A DNA stretch of 64,000 bases from Paulinella micropora (Eukaryota; Cercozoa; Imbricatea; Euglyphida; Paulinellidae), in assembly GCA_019918135.1 (NCBI GenBank), contig WBZZ01005813.1:145690-209689 (forward strand), in the 5' to 3' direction. The position numbers were made by a program, and so were the translations under genes. Numbering within the stretch: position 1 is the stretch's first letter; each line of letters opens with the position of its first letter. Positions 38,093 to 50,341 of this stretch are shown piece by piece. The notes under the pieces are model-generated. The model was not told the origin of the DNA, did no database searches, and worked only from the letters and a program-made list of their open reading frames with translations.

Positions 38093-38495
38093 ACATACAA
38101 CCAGAAAACATAATTGAAACCAAACGACACAAAAAGAAAAAAGTAATTTTTGATTTATGAGTGGGCCGATACGCCAGATAGTAAATATTGTTGATAATTT
38201 TGATGAATGTCGCGGAGCTGATGCCGATGTTGCGGTTTTGGAGTAAAGTCGCAAAAGAGCGAAATAGGGAAAAATGGGAAAACAGAAAATCACTTTTTTT
38301 GTTTTTTGGGCAGAGTGTTCTGAGTGGGTGTCCCGAAGTGGCCCCCTATACTACCCGTGTAAAAACGGGGGATTTATGTTATTATCTCTTAATACGACAG
38401 ACTTTGTAAAAAATAGCAAACGATAGCAAAATTAAAAAGGACGGGGGGCGGGGGAGGCTTGAATCACCTGCCCTCGTCCTGGTTCTTTTTGCGGA
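38093..38495 (-). repeat. Right imperfect terminal inverted repeat
   Basis: 38093-38156 is the inverse of the integrase 3' end; on the plus strand it could encode a 25-residue peptide from ATG 38083 ending KRHKKKKVIFDL, the same as the integrase C-terminus. 38370-38495 is the inverse of 7683-7800. The interior is only loosely alike. The two repeats orient the provirus and mark its termini. Confidence 0.65.
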
Positions 38496-38800
38496 GGAGG
38501 AGGAGGAGGTGATCGACCTCACGGTCGTTCAGGAGGTGGGTAGAAGGAGGGGAAGGCCTAGTCAGGTAGAATGTCTGGCTAGATCTGTTGTAGGTGGAGG
38601 TCAACGCAGCGTCACGGACTTCTTCTCGGCAGATAACTCCTCTCACTCCTTGCACCCACTTGCACATGCACAGCACGCTCATTTGCACATTGCACCGCCA
38701 GTCGAGTCTTTGGAGCGGAGCCGCGTCACCGAACGGCCCCGTGCTACCAATGAAGGCACATGTCCGACAGGATCAAAGGCCAATTGACTGATAAGTCTAT
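38440..38800 (-). mobile_element. Probable LINE 3' fragment in reverse orientation
   Basis: On the minus strand, a frame ends LLLLLRKKNQDEGR and the bases (accaggacgagggc, ggtgattcaa) match the 3' end of the LINE at 7685-7718. Upstream sequence does not match that LINE clearly, so this is a different or much diverged element sharing the terminal ~45 bases. Confidence 0.45.
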
Positions 38801-38805
38801 TATAC

Positions 38806-38852
<47 letters not shown>

Positions 38853-39018
38853 ACCTCGGCTTAGTGCAGTCTTGCCCTCAGGAGCTCCATCGGTGGCCCC
38901 GATCATCAGGCGAGAGACTGACACGGGGGGGTGGAGGACCTCGAACAAGGGTATTGGAGGCTTATGTCCGTTGAGGATATGCCATTAGCTGCATCAGTAC
39001 GCCTCAGATATAGTAAAT

Positions 39019-39105
<87 letters not shown>

Positions 39106-39140
39106 ATTATTATTATTATTACTATTATTACTATTATTAC

Positions 39141-39183
<43 letters not shown>
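38806..39183 (+). repeat. (TTA)n, family A copy 2 (38852-39015), (TTA)n
   Basis: Same composite as at 712-952: microsatellite, the 164 bp family A unit identical to 776-939, then a longer microsatellite with a few substitutions. Confidence 0.8.
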
Positions 39184-39185
<2 letters not shown>

Positions 39186-39450
39186 CCGTGATAGCCCAGT
39201 GGTCAAGTTCTACCATCTGGGCCCTGTCACCAGTTCGATTCCCGTCGGTGCCACCAGTAATACTATTTTCATTGAACATACCGATCCGTCTGGACCAGTA
39301 TTTTCATTGAACATACCGGCCCGTCTGGAAGTGTTGGAACTGCCCTTGCGGGGGTGTCATTAGAGCTTATCGTCAATTCTTCGTACTCCCCTCACGGGTG
39401 AGACGACGGAGGCGCATGTGCAGAAATGCATCAGCCATTGACAGAGAAGC
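39184..39450 (+). mobile_element. tRNA-derived SINE-like element, copy 2
   Basis: tRNA-like head 39184-39254, then the same body as 1059-1215. This copy has an internal duplication of ~35 bases: ccagtattttcattgaacat occurs twice (about 39255 and 39294). Confidence 0.65.
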
Positions 39451-39452
39451 AC

Positions 39453-39546
<94 letters not shown>
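39451..39546. repeat. (TTA)n tail of SINE copy 2
   Basis: Pure trinucleotide repeat following the SINE body. Confidence 0.9.
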
Positions 39547-39549
<3 letters not shown>

Positions 39550-39641
39550 CCCAATGGCCTTACGGCGTTAAACTGTGATGCTAACTCAAAACCATTTGGT
39601 GGATGATGCCGGGGAGGAGGTTCGTTGGGCGCCTGTCGAAG
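39547..39641. repeat. ~90 bp direct repeat unit
   Basis: cagcccaatggccttacggc through gcgcctgtcg recurs at 40058-40146 and 24167-24255 with few changes, so two units flank most of the 605 bp repeat on the right side of the provirus. Confidence 0.7.
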
Positions 39642-39693
39642 ATCTTAAACTCCGCTATGCCGGTTGATAGCCCGTGGACCCAGCGGATAGTAT

Positions 39694-40298
39694 TACCAAA
39701 TTGTTATGGGTGGGGTTTTGAGGTAGTTCTAGCAACCATGCTTGGTGTACGCACTTGCACATGCGGCAACGTTTTGCAAGAGGTTGTTGGGTCTGCGGAA
39801 TAACCTCGGCTTAGTGTAGTCTTGCCCACAGGAGCTCCATCGGTGGCCCCTATAATCAGTCGAGAGACTGACTAGGTGGGGATGGAGCAACCTCGAACAA
39901 GGGCATGGAGGCTCATGTCCGGAAACGGATCGTGCCATCAGCTGCATCAGTATGCCTTAGAGGAAGTATATCTTTCTTCTCGGAGTGTTGACTGTGATAT
40001 ATTTGAGGGTAACACCTGATGATAAAAACTTAGTCACGCTTGTTTATCAGAGCTCCAGCCCAATGGCCTTACGGCGTTAAACTGTGATGCTAACTCAAAA
40101 CCATTTGGTGGATGATGCTGGGGAGGAGGGTCGTTGGGCGCCTGTCGGACATGTAATATTAATATTTTGAAAAATGCATTAAATATAAAGTGAATTAAAT
40201 TATATTAATATATTATATTATTTTATTTCGGCAGATTTTCATTGAATAAAACGATTCCTATTCGTTAATAACAGTGTAAAACTCAGATGTGAAAAATG
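39694..40298 (+). repeat. 605 bp host repeat, second copy
   Basis: Apparently identical to 23803-24407. It begins about 1.2 kb outside the right end of the provirus and joins directly to AT-rich host repeat sequence. Confidence 0.85.
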
Positions 40299-40299
40299 T

Positions 40300-40803
40300 C
40301 GTTATATGAAACAAACTTTCAAGTTAGTAATCAAGTTGAATTTGAACTTGAAACTAAATTTGAATTAAATTTAATAATATTAAAAAACATTATTAAATGT
40401 TTCTGTATCAAAACTACTTACGTAACTTGACTTGTTACACTATTGAAATGTACGCAAATACTTGCCACTCAGAGTCGTAGAGCCGAGTAACAAGCAGAAG
40501 AGATAGAATGCAAGTGATATCAAAGAGATATAAAAGCGGAAAACAAAATAAATCGTAGTTGAAAAGTAAAAGAAAAGAAGAAAAAAAAATTTAAAAAAAA
40601 ACTATTTTTAAGAAAAAAAAACAATGAACATAGAACAAAAGCAAAAATATAACAAAAAGTCAACAATGTATGATGTAAAGTTCGAAACGGTTACATTTTG
40701 AATTTTTAAAAATATTTTTGAAAGATTATGATAAAATATATTATTCCGATGTAAAAGAATATAAAATGTAGTTGTTTTCAATGAAAACCAAGCAAGAACA
40801 AAT
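40300..40803. repeat. AT-rich host repeat, copy interrupted by the LTR element
   Basis: Matches 50641-50993 in blocks (ttaataatattaaaaaacat, cttgttacactattgaaat, tgtatgat, gttcgaaacggtt, gtagttgttttcaatgaaa). The match continues after the LTR element at 50470. No gene is visible. Confidence 0.7.
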
Positions 40804-40932
40804 TGTCGGCCGGCCCGCACAATACATAGTGGCATTGAGTGTCGTCCGGCTTGTCGTTACTTGACTCTTATGCTTGGTCTGCCCCTCTACTGTTGAGTGA
40901 CGGCAAGTTTCAGAGTAGCTGTTCCTGTTACA
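40804..40932 (+). repeat. 5' LTR and adjacent primer binding site
   Basis: tgtcggccggcccgcacaat ... gttcctgttaca. Matches the 3' LTR with about a dozen differences, mostly near the 3' end. Two bases later TGGAGTCACTAAC (40935-40947) has the TGG start of a tRNA primer binding site; the tRNA was not identified. Confidence 0.75.
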
Positions 40933-41382
40933 TCTGGAGTCACTAACAAAAGTTGAACGCTGGGGTTTGCTTTTGCATTTCGTGAACTTCACAAAAAGCC
41001 AAAGTTTTCATGTTTTCCTCGCTTTGATTTTCTTGGGGTTTTTGACACCTTGAAAATCCGAACAGAAAAAGGTGTTGACCTTTTTCAAGTTTTGTTTCAG
41101 TCAGTTGGACTCTCCCTTAGGGGGATAGGGATAGAAACAGATTGTGTGTGAGGATTAGGAGTACACACGTCTGGTTTTGACTTGAACAAGGTAGCAAGAG
41201 GACACGAGCATGACACATAAGCTGTTGGGGAGCAGTGTTGTGTGTGTGTGTTGTGTGCCTTCTGTTTTTCATCTACTCTCTCTGTTTTTCTCTCAATCTT
41301 ACATGTTATCCTTGCAGAGGGAAAGGAGGATGATGGGAAGTCCATATGCTACACCGTTGGGGGTAGTGTCGGAGGCTTGAGA

Positions 41383-44218
41383 ATGACTCTGTCGGTCGGT
41401 ACGCGAAGGATGGGAATGACATCAGCTGTGGGAGCAAGCTCTTTGGCGGTAGGAGGAGCTAATCCTATGCTGGTGGGAACATCTACTCGTCTTATGAAGG
41501 ATCTACAGGCGATTTGGCAAGCTCGTTTGACGGGGGACAGCTGGTCTGATCAGCTTCCTTCGATCAAGGCAGCTCAGACTGTCAACGCAATCGTCACTGC
41601 CTTGGCTGGACAAGGAGTCAATCGTGATGTGTGGTCTACAGCTGTCGTGGGACAGACTACAGTGGCCAATGTCTTGCTTGCAGCTGAAATGGTTGCTCAA
41701 ATCTCGGAAGCTGTGGGGCTGGGAACAGCATATTGGACGCCCGAGAGGTTGGCAGCGTCCAGATTGATGGCATCTACCGACAGGTTGGTGGATTTCAATT
41801 TTGCAGTAGCCAGAATGGTACAAACAGAGGTGTGGAGTGTTTTTACCTTGAGTGCTGCATTATTCAAGGATTTCTTCAAGCAACATGGGCAACCTCTGTA
41901 CGACTTGATTGGTTGCTGGCATGCTTGGGAGGTCTTGGAAGAGGAACACCCAAGGTGGGCAGAAGTGCAAAATTTCGCTATTTTTCATGCTCAAGCGTGG
42001 GAAACAGTGTCACCCACTGTGTACGCAATGGGAAGCCTTATTTTTCGTCCGACGGGTGTTTCGGTGAATGTCCCATTGATGGACGACATCCTCACCAAAC
42101 TCTTCGACCCAATGGATCAGCTTTGGGGCACAAGGGATGCAGGTGGGAATCTTCCCAGTTGGGCCTCGGTGATACCACAGCAGAAGCTTTTGACGGTGGA
42201 GCAACTGCTGGTAGCAGATTCGATTGCTTTCATGGCTAGGGCCTTTGCTCATTTTGCTCTTGCTTGGAATCAGCAAGATGCACGCAGAAGGCAGAAGGTC
42301 TCCTCTTGGTCTCGTAAAATCGAGAGGAATGAGGAGGAACGACGTCGTACTGTGGAACGACATCAGAAAGACGTGGACCGTCTTTTGGGTCATCAGAAGG
42401 CTCTGTACATTGATCTCAGCAAGACATCAGATACGAAGCACGTTGCAGACATTCGTGCTTGGTTGGCAGAAGTGCGTCGAGTTTGTCGTTCGGCAGGCAT
42501 CCTACAGCCTGAGGAGGTTGCCATCGTAGCCAATAGGTTTTTTCGTTTTCAATCTGCGGTTGACAACGAATGGCAGTCCAAGAGTGACGAGTGGAGCACT
42601 CATTGGGATCAGCTCAACGCATTGAGAGCAGATGCCATGTGTGTGGAGAGCATTATACTCACTCCGAGCCAAGAAGAATTTTCATGCCTTTGCGTCGAAG
42701 GCACAGGAGGTGGATCAGCTCAAGAATGAGGCTAAGTGGGTATTGGCAAAAAAGCCAGTGTTGCACTATGCGTTTCAAAGAGTGATGGACATGGCCATCA
42801 TACTCTCAAGGGCTGAGGCCTTTAAGACTGTGGCGGAGGTTCTCTTCGACAAGGAGCAACCTATTTTTGCGAAGTTGGTCAAGGAGTTCCAAGGGGATAC
42901 GGAGCTGTGGGCGTCCGTAAAGGTGGACAATGTGGACGCCAGCCCAGAGTTTTGGAATGTCGAGGACGACATGATGGGTCGAGCAATGCGTTGCGTGCAG
43001 AAGACCCTTGTCGATGGATGGAAATACACTGGTCATAAGCCTAAATCTTCCCCCCAAGGAGGTCTTCAAATTTTGCAGAGTAAAGGGGAAGGAAGACCCT
43101 TGGAGCCTAACGACGACGAAGTTTATGCGGGTCAGGGATTCCAACGAAGGGGCCGCCATTACTACGGTGATGGTGGTCATGGTCATCGTGGCCCGGGGAT
43201 GGGTCAAGGCGGAAAGCCTGCTTTCATCAAGAAAGCTGGGCGAGCCCTTTGTATGAAGCGGGCTGCGGCGTTATGGCTCAAGTCGGGAGCTATGTGCAAG
43301 GCTTCGTGCGATAAGTGGCATCCGGATCATTGGGATTACTCGGTTCAGAAGGAGGTCTTGGAAAGGGTACGTCGAGATTACCCAGTCCATCCCTTCAGAA
43401 GTCTTCTGGACACGGGTAAGTACAGGGAGGAGCTTGCCAACCTTCTTAAGAGCGATAAGAAGGCTTATGAGGCCAAGGGATGGATCGATCCTGGGGATAA
43501 GCCTTACTTGAGGGGTGATTGGGAGAAGTACAACGTATGGAACCCAATCAACTCCTACGAAGGGGACGCACCGCTTTCGTTTGGACGGAACGATCCTCAG
43601 AAAAGGGGTTCCAACTTGGAGGATTCCTCTTGGGCGTACAAGGGGCCAGCGTCGAGCTCGGATGGGCGTCATGAGCGTGCAAGGTCGATGGATCGGCGTA
43701 GCCGTTCACGATCGCGGGGGCGACGAAGCTATGATGATCAAGGATCGGGAGGGCGATCTCGCTATGATCGGGATCGGGGAGGATACGATCGCGAGCGTGG
43801 CAAGGGAGCGTGTACGTCACCACCGCGAGATCGTAGTCGATCAAGGTCCAGGGATCGTCCGGCATCGAATCGGTACCAACAGGATGGTATGAGTGGGGGG
43901 AATATCCCTTATACTGGTGCAAATGCTTATGGGGGGGGGCCCGGGAAGCTTTCTGCGAATGCAATTGCAGTCGACGGCGGGATTTGCTGGTGTTTATTAT
44001 ACCGGTCAGCTGCCGATGCAACAGGTGCCGGGGGGATACGGCCAAGCGGTACAGCAGTACTATGTACAGCCACCGCAGCAGCAAGGGCCTTCGTACCCGC
44101 CCCCACCGGCATACATTCCGCCTCCACCTTTTCATCCTGCGGGCAGTATGGGGGGGAATCAAGGATCTCCGGGAATGCAGTTGCAGTCGCAACAACAGAC
44201 GCAGGGTATGGCGTTTAA
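41383..44218 (+). pseudogene. Gag-like protein with RS-rich tail, frameshifted
   Basis: The open frame 41242-42729 continues after a shift (about 42650-42720) in 42632-44218. I prefer the ATG near 41383 (MTLSVGTRR), because the preceding sequence looks like leader or intron ending in ccttgcag. The protein is helical, as expected for a capsid domain. It then has CMKRAAALWLKSGAMCKASC...H, a zinc-knuckle-like cluster, and an Arg/Ser-rich tail (RRSRSRSRGRR, RSRYDRDRGG). RS tails are unusual in gag and could bind RNA or splicing factors. A G-run near 43930 shifts the frame again. Confidence 0.65.
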
Positions 44219-45492
44219 ATTAACGCCAGTGGACACTCTGATGGGTGCGCAGGGCAAGGCTCAGGAAACGCGGGCTCTGGAGCAGCCAACACGGGAGCAG
44301 CGACAAGTGCCTGACCCGGAAGTCAGGAGGGAAGATAAGTCGGGTGAGTCACCTGTCGGCCACGGAGGCGACGAGGTCGCTCATGACTTGTTATGTGATG
44401 ATAGGCTTTGCGTAAGGACGCAGCGAGTCGAGCAACCGACATTAAGTTTAGCCTTGGAGGGCTATGATAGACAGGATACGAAGGTTGAGGACCTTAATAG
44501 TCACCGGGACACGTTGGGTCCAGTGATGAGTAGAGGTACGGACCTTGATAGGGTTGTCGCGGAAAACGCGCTCAAGGATAAATATTTTGGTGGTCACGAA
44601 GCATTTTCAGTGGACGGGTGTGGCCCGGGGCAAGCTGAATTGCCTTTGCTTTTCACTAAAATTTTTATTGAGGATGTACAAGAGGAATGCGTTGTCGGAA
44701 ACGATACAATGGCATCTCTGAATGTACCTGGCAAGGAGTTCATTGAACTCTGGGGCAAAGAGTCATGGTTCAGGCGCGAGTTTAGGCAGTGTCGTGGACG
44801 GGTAAAAGGAGTGGGTGGTATGACGGTGATATCCGGATCAGTCATGCTTACCTTCCTTTTGAAGGACGGACAGTCTTTCTCACATAGGTTTTGGGTCGTT
44901 CCAGCCTTTGCTGGTGGTCTCCTGTTGGGGCTGAGGAGCCTGAGGCGGATGCATGCTCGGATCTATACGGATCTGAACGTGGTGCAGTACGGTGGATCCG
45001 AGGTGGCTCCACGGTACGGGGTGGTACCGTATGAACCGTTACGGCGAGGAAGCCGGTGTGCTGGAGCACACATTGGGAATGTGAGTGTCACGTAACAGTT
45101 CCGACGACACAAGTCGGGAGACGGAATATGTCATTGCCACAACCTCTGGCTGGGCCTACACGAACCCACGCGACATAAGGATTGCGAATGTGGTATGTAG
45201 CGATTCCGCAGAGGATGAGGCGGTATTGACCGCGATAGAGGCTAGGTTGGAACACCTCTATGCAGCAAGGGAGGAATTGTTGCGAAGTAAGATTGCTGGC
45301 ATCGAGGATGCTGGTGATCAACACGTCTACATCGACGTGCATTCTGCCACTACGTCTCCTGTGGTATGGAATGTTACTCAACACAAGTTGCCGGTCAAGC
45401 AGCCTAAGCCTATTGTGGAGGCATTCCTGAAGAGTCACTGGGATGACAGATGTTTTTTCCAAAGGGGGTCAAGGCCATTAAGGAGGTCTTGA
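43893..45492 (+). pseudogene. Pro/Gln-rich linker and protease-like region
   Basis: From 43893 the frame encodes a Pro/Gln/Gly-rich segment (YYVQPPQQQGPSYPPPP), then from about 44630 a domain with CVVGNDTMASLNVPG and later FWVVPAFAGGLLLGLRSLRR, laid out like a retroviral aspartic protease. DTMAS stands where DTGAS is expected, so activity is doubtful. The frame ends at 45095; 45085-45492 continues in another frame with unrecognised sequence. Confidence 0.5.
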
Positions 45493-45761
45493 GGGCCCGC
45501 CTGGCGGTGGAAGATATCACTATAGTTATCCCAGTGGGCACTCGAACGGAAATGTGGTGGCAGGACATTGAAGATCACCTCATTGATGATCAATTCCGAT
45601 ACCGCATAGAGGTCATAAGTTGATCTTGGCCTTGCGGTTGGGAACGAAGGAAAAGGCGTTGGCTTACGAATCTAAGCTGGCTCAGCGAGAGATGGCTGAT
45701 TCCTGAAGTCCGAACACAAGCCTTTTCTTGGATCACGGGCATATATCATCGTACGCACGCG
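45493..45761 (+). other. Polyprotein linker, frame lost
   Basis: Coding-like sequence (AIKEVLRARLAVEDITIVIP) continues in a shifted frame between the protease-like region and RT, with a stop near 45620. No separate gene. Confidence 0.4.
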
Positions 45762-46781
45762 ATGCAATATGTGATTATTATAGATCATTTAGCTCAGTTG
45801 GCCCAAGGGAAGGGTAAGGAGGAGACACGATATCATGGGACGATGGCGCACGAGGATGAGCGTCCGATACAAATGGAGGATGTGGCACAGTTGTCACGAA
45901 AGGCTTCTCCTAAGGAGATAGAGGAAGCACGGATAGCGGCGGAAAAGGCTATCGCGGAGAAGTATAGTACTTGGGAAGGTACTATGAGGGAGCGGGATGC
46001 CCTCAAAGGAATATTGGAGGATAATATGGAGGTATTTGGGCCTCTTGAGGCTGGGTCTGTTCGAGGTTATGAGGCTAATTTTGGACGGAAGCCTGGTGAG
46101 GACGTGGTGGGTCACAGGAGACCGTCACGTATGAGCTATCATGAAGATCGGATGGCTCGGGAGATTACTCAGGAGCTGTTGGAAAAGGATATTATTGAAG
46201 CACGCCTATCGGAGGTGTCTTCACCAGTGCGTATGGCGCCAAAACCGGATGGATCCTTACGTATGTGTATTAACTATTACAGGATCAATAAGATTTTGAA
46301 GCAGATCGAAACGCCGGTACCTGATCTCAGGAAAGGGATCAATCGGCTCAAGCATGCAAAGGTATATACGACATTGGATCTTAAGAGTGGTTTTTGGCAG
46401 ATCCCTCTTAATGAATCATGTCGATACCTTACGGCATTTATGGTCGGAATGACCGCATATGTGTGGAAAGTGTTGCCGATGGGGCTTAAATGCTCACCGG
46501 GACTTTTCCAGCATGCGATGACCAAGATGCTCGGGAAGGAGTATGATGACGAAGGGACAGTAGCCCGTCTGGGAACGACGGAGGATTATGCGTTCTGTTA
46601 TATAGATGATATAATCATTTATTCAGAAAGCATGGAAAGACATGTGGAGCACGTGAAGGACGTCTTAAGACGTATCAGTGCATTTGGATTACGGCTTAAT
46701 GTAAAGAAGTGCGACTTTACGCAAAGTAAGATACAGTACTTGGGGTATGAGATCTCCGAGGGTCGCTGTGCGATTTCTTAA
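45762..46781 (+). pseudogene. Gypsy-type reverse transcriptase
   Basis: 339 codons. RT signatures: SSPVRMAPKPDGSLRMCINY, YTTLDLKSGFWQIPL (motif A), LPMGLKCSPGLFQ (motif B) and FCYIDDIIIYS (catalytic YIDD), then QYLGYEIS. A TAA at 46779 interrupts the frame; RT-thumb sequence (AQYYGEFIPGFAERAA) follows without a shift to about 46918. Confidence 0.85.
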
Positions 46782-46959
46782 GAGAAAAGGAATTATGTGG
46801 CGCCCATGCCAATGCCAGAAACACGAACAGATTTACATTCCTTCATCTCGCTAGCTCAATATTACGGGGAATTTATTCCGGGCTTCGCGGAACGGGCGGC
46901 GGTGGTAAGGAAATTCTGAAGCAAGGGGTTGGAGATAGCCCTTGGCCAGAGGAGGTCAA

Positions 46960-47897
46960 TAGGATCATAAGGGAACTCAAGGATGAGATTTCTAAGGACC
47001 CCGAGACAAGGAGGACGAGTCCTTATGTTGCCTGATTGGAAGGAGCAGTTTGTGCTGGACACGGATGTATCAGCATACGCGGTGGGAGCAGTGCTTCAAC
47101 AGATGGACAGGTCCATTGGGCAACTGCGGCCTGTGATGTTTATCAGCCGACAGCTGATACCGGCGGAAAGGGAATACTGTACTAGGCAGCGTGAGGCGCT
47201 TGCTATAGTATGTGCTTTTCAACGGTTACGGGAGTACCTCTGGGGTACACCTAACATATTGGTGAGGACAGATCACCACAACCTACAATGGCTCATGTCG
47301 GGAGACCATACGGGTAGGTTGGCAAGGTGGCAAATGGAGTTGGCGGAGTATGACTTCACCATCCAGTACATTAAGGGCAAGAGGAATGTTGTCCCTGATT
47401 TCTGTTCTCGTTATGAGAATAAGAGTGGAGAAAAGGAAAAGGCTGTGGATGACTTACAGCGTCGGAATACAGTACGGGAGGTGCGGATGGCACAATTTGA
47501 GTTTCGCACATCGGGAGCGGTTTTCGCGATTATGGGACATGGTGTGGATCTCCATGAATGGGAGGAACAAGGGGCGGAGGATGCCAAGTTGCCAGCAGGG
47601 CTTGGTATCACCCGTTCACTCATAACAATCACCAACGCGATACGCGTAGTGAGGAAGTGGCTGCTGTGGAAGCAGTCGAATTGGCAACACAGGACAAATG
47701 TCGGTGTTGTTATTCTCAAGTTGCCAGAGAGGCCTGTGAAGATGTCGTATGGGCGGAAGCCAGAGCCGCCGACTGAGGAGGAGGAGGAGGTTAAGGATGC
47801 AAGAAAGGGTATCCTTAATGAGACCTTATTGCCGAGAGGCTCAATGTGTCTCAATTTGGAGGATGAGGAAAAAGTGAAGGACGAACATCTCTTTTAA
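46960..47897 (+). pseudogene. RNase H domain and spacer of the gypsy element
   Basis: A shifted frame gives FVLDTDVSAYAVGAVLQQ, REALAIVCAFQRLREYLWG, VRTDHHNLQWL and IQYIKGKRNVVPDFCSR, the RNase HI pattern after a Ty3-type RT (DxD, Glu, D-H). A Lys/Glu-rich spacer follows to 47897. Confidence 0.8.
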
Positions 47898-47945
47898 TTA
47901 CCGGAGACGCATCCGAACAAGGTTCGATTCCAGTTAGAAACTGAT

Positions 47946-49837
47946 ATGGCAGTCAGACTGGCGTCGGTGGAGACTTTTCGAACTTTCACAAAAGAAAGTG
48001 CGGAATATAAGGAATTACGGGAACATCTTATGAATCCTCAAGCTAGACCGGAGGATAATGAGATACGGAAACTTAAACGATGTTTGGTACTAAAGGACGG
48101 ACTCCTTTGGTACATGGGCAAGGATGGAATTTATACTAATGAGGAGGATCGTTGGTTGTTATGGGTTCCGCAAGAACTTAGAACATCGTTGTTGATCGCG
48201 GCACATCATTGCCCGATGCAGAGTCATCCAGGGGTGGAAAGGATGACATGGTTTTTGCGCAGGAGGTTTTGGTGGGATAACCTAGGGGAAAGGGTTAAGG
48301 ACTTTGTGAAAGGTTGCCCTCATTGTCAGATGGCCAAGCTTCCCTATAAGCCGAATATGGGACTCAAAAGTGAGTTCGATATCACCTTGGACATTTTCGA
48401 TACTTTGCATATCGATCATGTTGGTCCATTCCCGGAAGCGGGAGTAGGAAAATTCAAACATTTGCTAACGGTATCGAACGTCTAATTACGTCATCACGGT
48501 TCCTGTTACGGATGTGACCGCGCAGGTTACAGCGACGGCATTGATTGATCAGGTCTTTGGCCGTATCGGGATTCCGAGAAGGATTATCTCGGATAGAGGT
48601 ACGAGTTTTGCGAATGAGGTTTCGCAAAGGATTGCAAAGTTCTTTGGGTTTGATTGGCAGTATGTAACTGCTTTTAACCCAATGGCCAACGGAAAAATTG
48701 AGCGGGTGCATAGGACGCTCAAGGCGGCGTTGAAGACCTAGTCAGCTCAATTGGGTGCACGTTGTGCCTATGTTCACGTTCGCTGTTAACAATTTGGCTT
48801 CAGCGTCATTGGGAGGACATGCACGGGGTGTGAGTCCACATCAAGTGGTATATGGGAAAGCATTGAACACACCGACGGAACTGTTGTTTCCACCCGATAA
48901 GTGGGAACCATGCGAGTTGTTAGGAGTTCGATTGCGAGCTATTGCTGAAGCTCGTAGTTCGATCGAGAAGTGTCGGGAGACGCTTAGGGAGATTCAGCGA
49001 GATCGGGAGTTGGGTAAGTACTCTCATGTAGAGTACAAGGAAGGGGATACGGTCTTGTTGTATGTTCCGACTGTTCCGAAGGGGATATCGGTCAAATTTT
49101 ACAATAAGTGGCATGGGCCATTTAAGATTGTAAAACAGACGGGTGCTTGTAATTATAAAATTGCGCCTACGGGGGCACGAGGACGGGAGCAGATTGTGCA
49201 TGTACGGCGTTTGGCCAAGTTTAGTCCGTATTTGCTAGAGGATGAGAACGAGGAGCAAGCGTTGAGGCGCATTGCACCGGCGTTCAGACAGCCGCCATCG
49301 TTACTTACGCGAAAGGAGCGTGACGAGGCGCTGCGGAAGCAGCAAGAGGAACGCAAAGAGGAAGCGAAGCATGCAGATCCTGACGATACTGCATCAACGG
49401 AGGCCAAGGATAGTAAGGATGGTAACCTTGGACCGGTAGAAGCGGCACAGGACCGTAAGGGTACGGTATGGAGGAAGCCGTGGGTGGCCGGGGAGGATGT
49501 GGCTAAGATCGAATGGCAGGTGGATAAGTTTTGTCTGTGTCGACCGCATGAGGATACGGTCATGGACAAGGATTTCGATCATTTCTTTTTAATGCAAGTT
49601 ACGTACGTACAGCCCAAAACACGGATACGAGCTGCGTTACGGTTGGCACCGACAATGCAGTTTTGGAGGAGTAAGAGTGAGGTTAAACTCACGAGGGATC
49701 GAATCTTTTCGCCAGTGTTCCGAAACGAGGAAGGGTTGGAACAGTGGGATGCGTCAATAGAGAAAGACGACGAGGATTTTACACCGTGGACGGTACAGTT
49801 GATGCCGCGGGTGGTTTTGGATATGCCGTTTATCTAA
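47946..49837 (+). pseudogene. Gypsy integrase and C-terminal extension, frameshifted
   Basis: Zinc domain H-x-H (HHCPMQSHPG) and CPHCQ, then the core in three frames: HIDHVGPF (first Asp), ISDRGTSF (second Asp) and KIERVHRTL (Glu), so the DDE residues remain. Frame changes fall near 48483 and 48741. The last frame (48755-49837) has the GDTVLLYVP / KFYNKWHGPFKIVKQ module typical of gypsy integrase tails, then an unrecognised ~180-residue extension. Confidence 0.8.
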
Positions 49838-50324
49838 CGGAGGAAAGGAGGATTCCGCTTCGTATATGGGACGAAGTTCAGAGTGCGGGCATATCATTTT
49901 TGTTGATAGGTGCACCGAAGTGTGACAAGGAAATTGCGGCGAAGAAGAGACGACCAAAGCAGGCACGGCCTGTAGCGGAGGAGCACAAGGGTAGTGGAAG
50001 ACTGCGAAAGCGAGCCAAAACGTGACATTATAAAAATTATAACGGAGTCTGATGTTGCTTACGGATCATCAGCTACTTTTGTTCATTCTCAACGGAAGGG
50101 AAGATCAAGCGATGGCATTTATGTTCGATGCCAGCGGAAAGAAGAGCTGGAGCTCGGGGGCACGAGTTCTCACGGGAGAGACTCGCATTGGACGTGGACC
50201 AATTCATTTCTTTTATTTATTCGACAGCCGGAATGCCTTATGTTATGTGTCGGTCGGTCAAGGGCGCCTTCGAATGAGGGGTCAGTCTTCGGCGTGGGGT
50301 CGACCGCTTACGGCGGCTTCCCCC
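49838..50324 (+). other. 3' region of the gypsy element
   Basis: A shifted frame (49744-50025) ends in a basic tail (KKRRPKQARP). No recognisable domain. The remainder up to the polypurine tract shows no gene. Confidence 0.4.
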
Positions 50325-50325
50325 C

Positions 50326-50340
50326 AAGGGGGAAAAGGGA
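50326..50340 (+). promoter_or_regulatory. Polypurine tract
   Basis: aagggggaaaaggga lies two bases before the 3' LTR, the standard position for plus-strand priming. Confidence 0.75.
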
Positions 50341-50341
50341 T

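Larger units (their letters stand above)
7740..38440. mobile_element. Composite integrated Polinton-like virus (two overlapping partial copies)
   Basis: The region carries the PLV hallmark set: rve integrase, A32-like packaging ATPase, adenain-like protease, penton-like and major capsid proteins, and a DNA polymerase B-like/helicase protein, inside imperfect inverted repeats. The left part (7740-23798) runs from the left terminus to just inside the 3' end of the polymerase gene. The right part (24407-38440) runs from inside the Cys-rich gene to the right terminus. They overlap by a ~9.3 kb direct repeat and are joined by 605 bp of host repeat. One complete virus would be about 20.7 kb, a normal PLV size. 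Confidence 0.85.
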
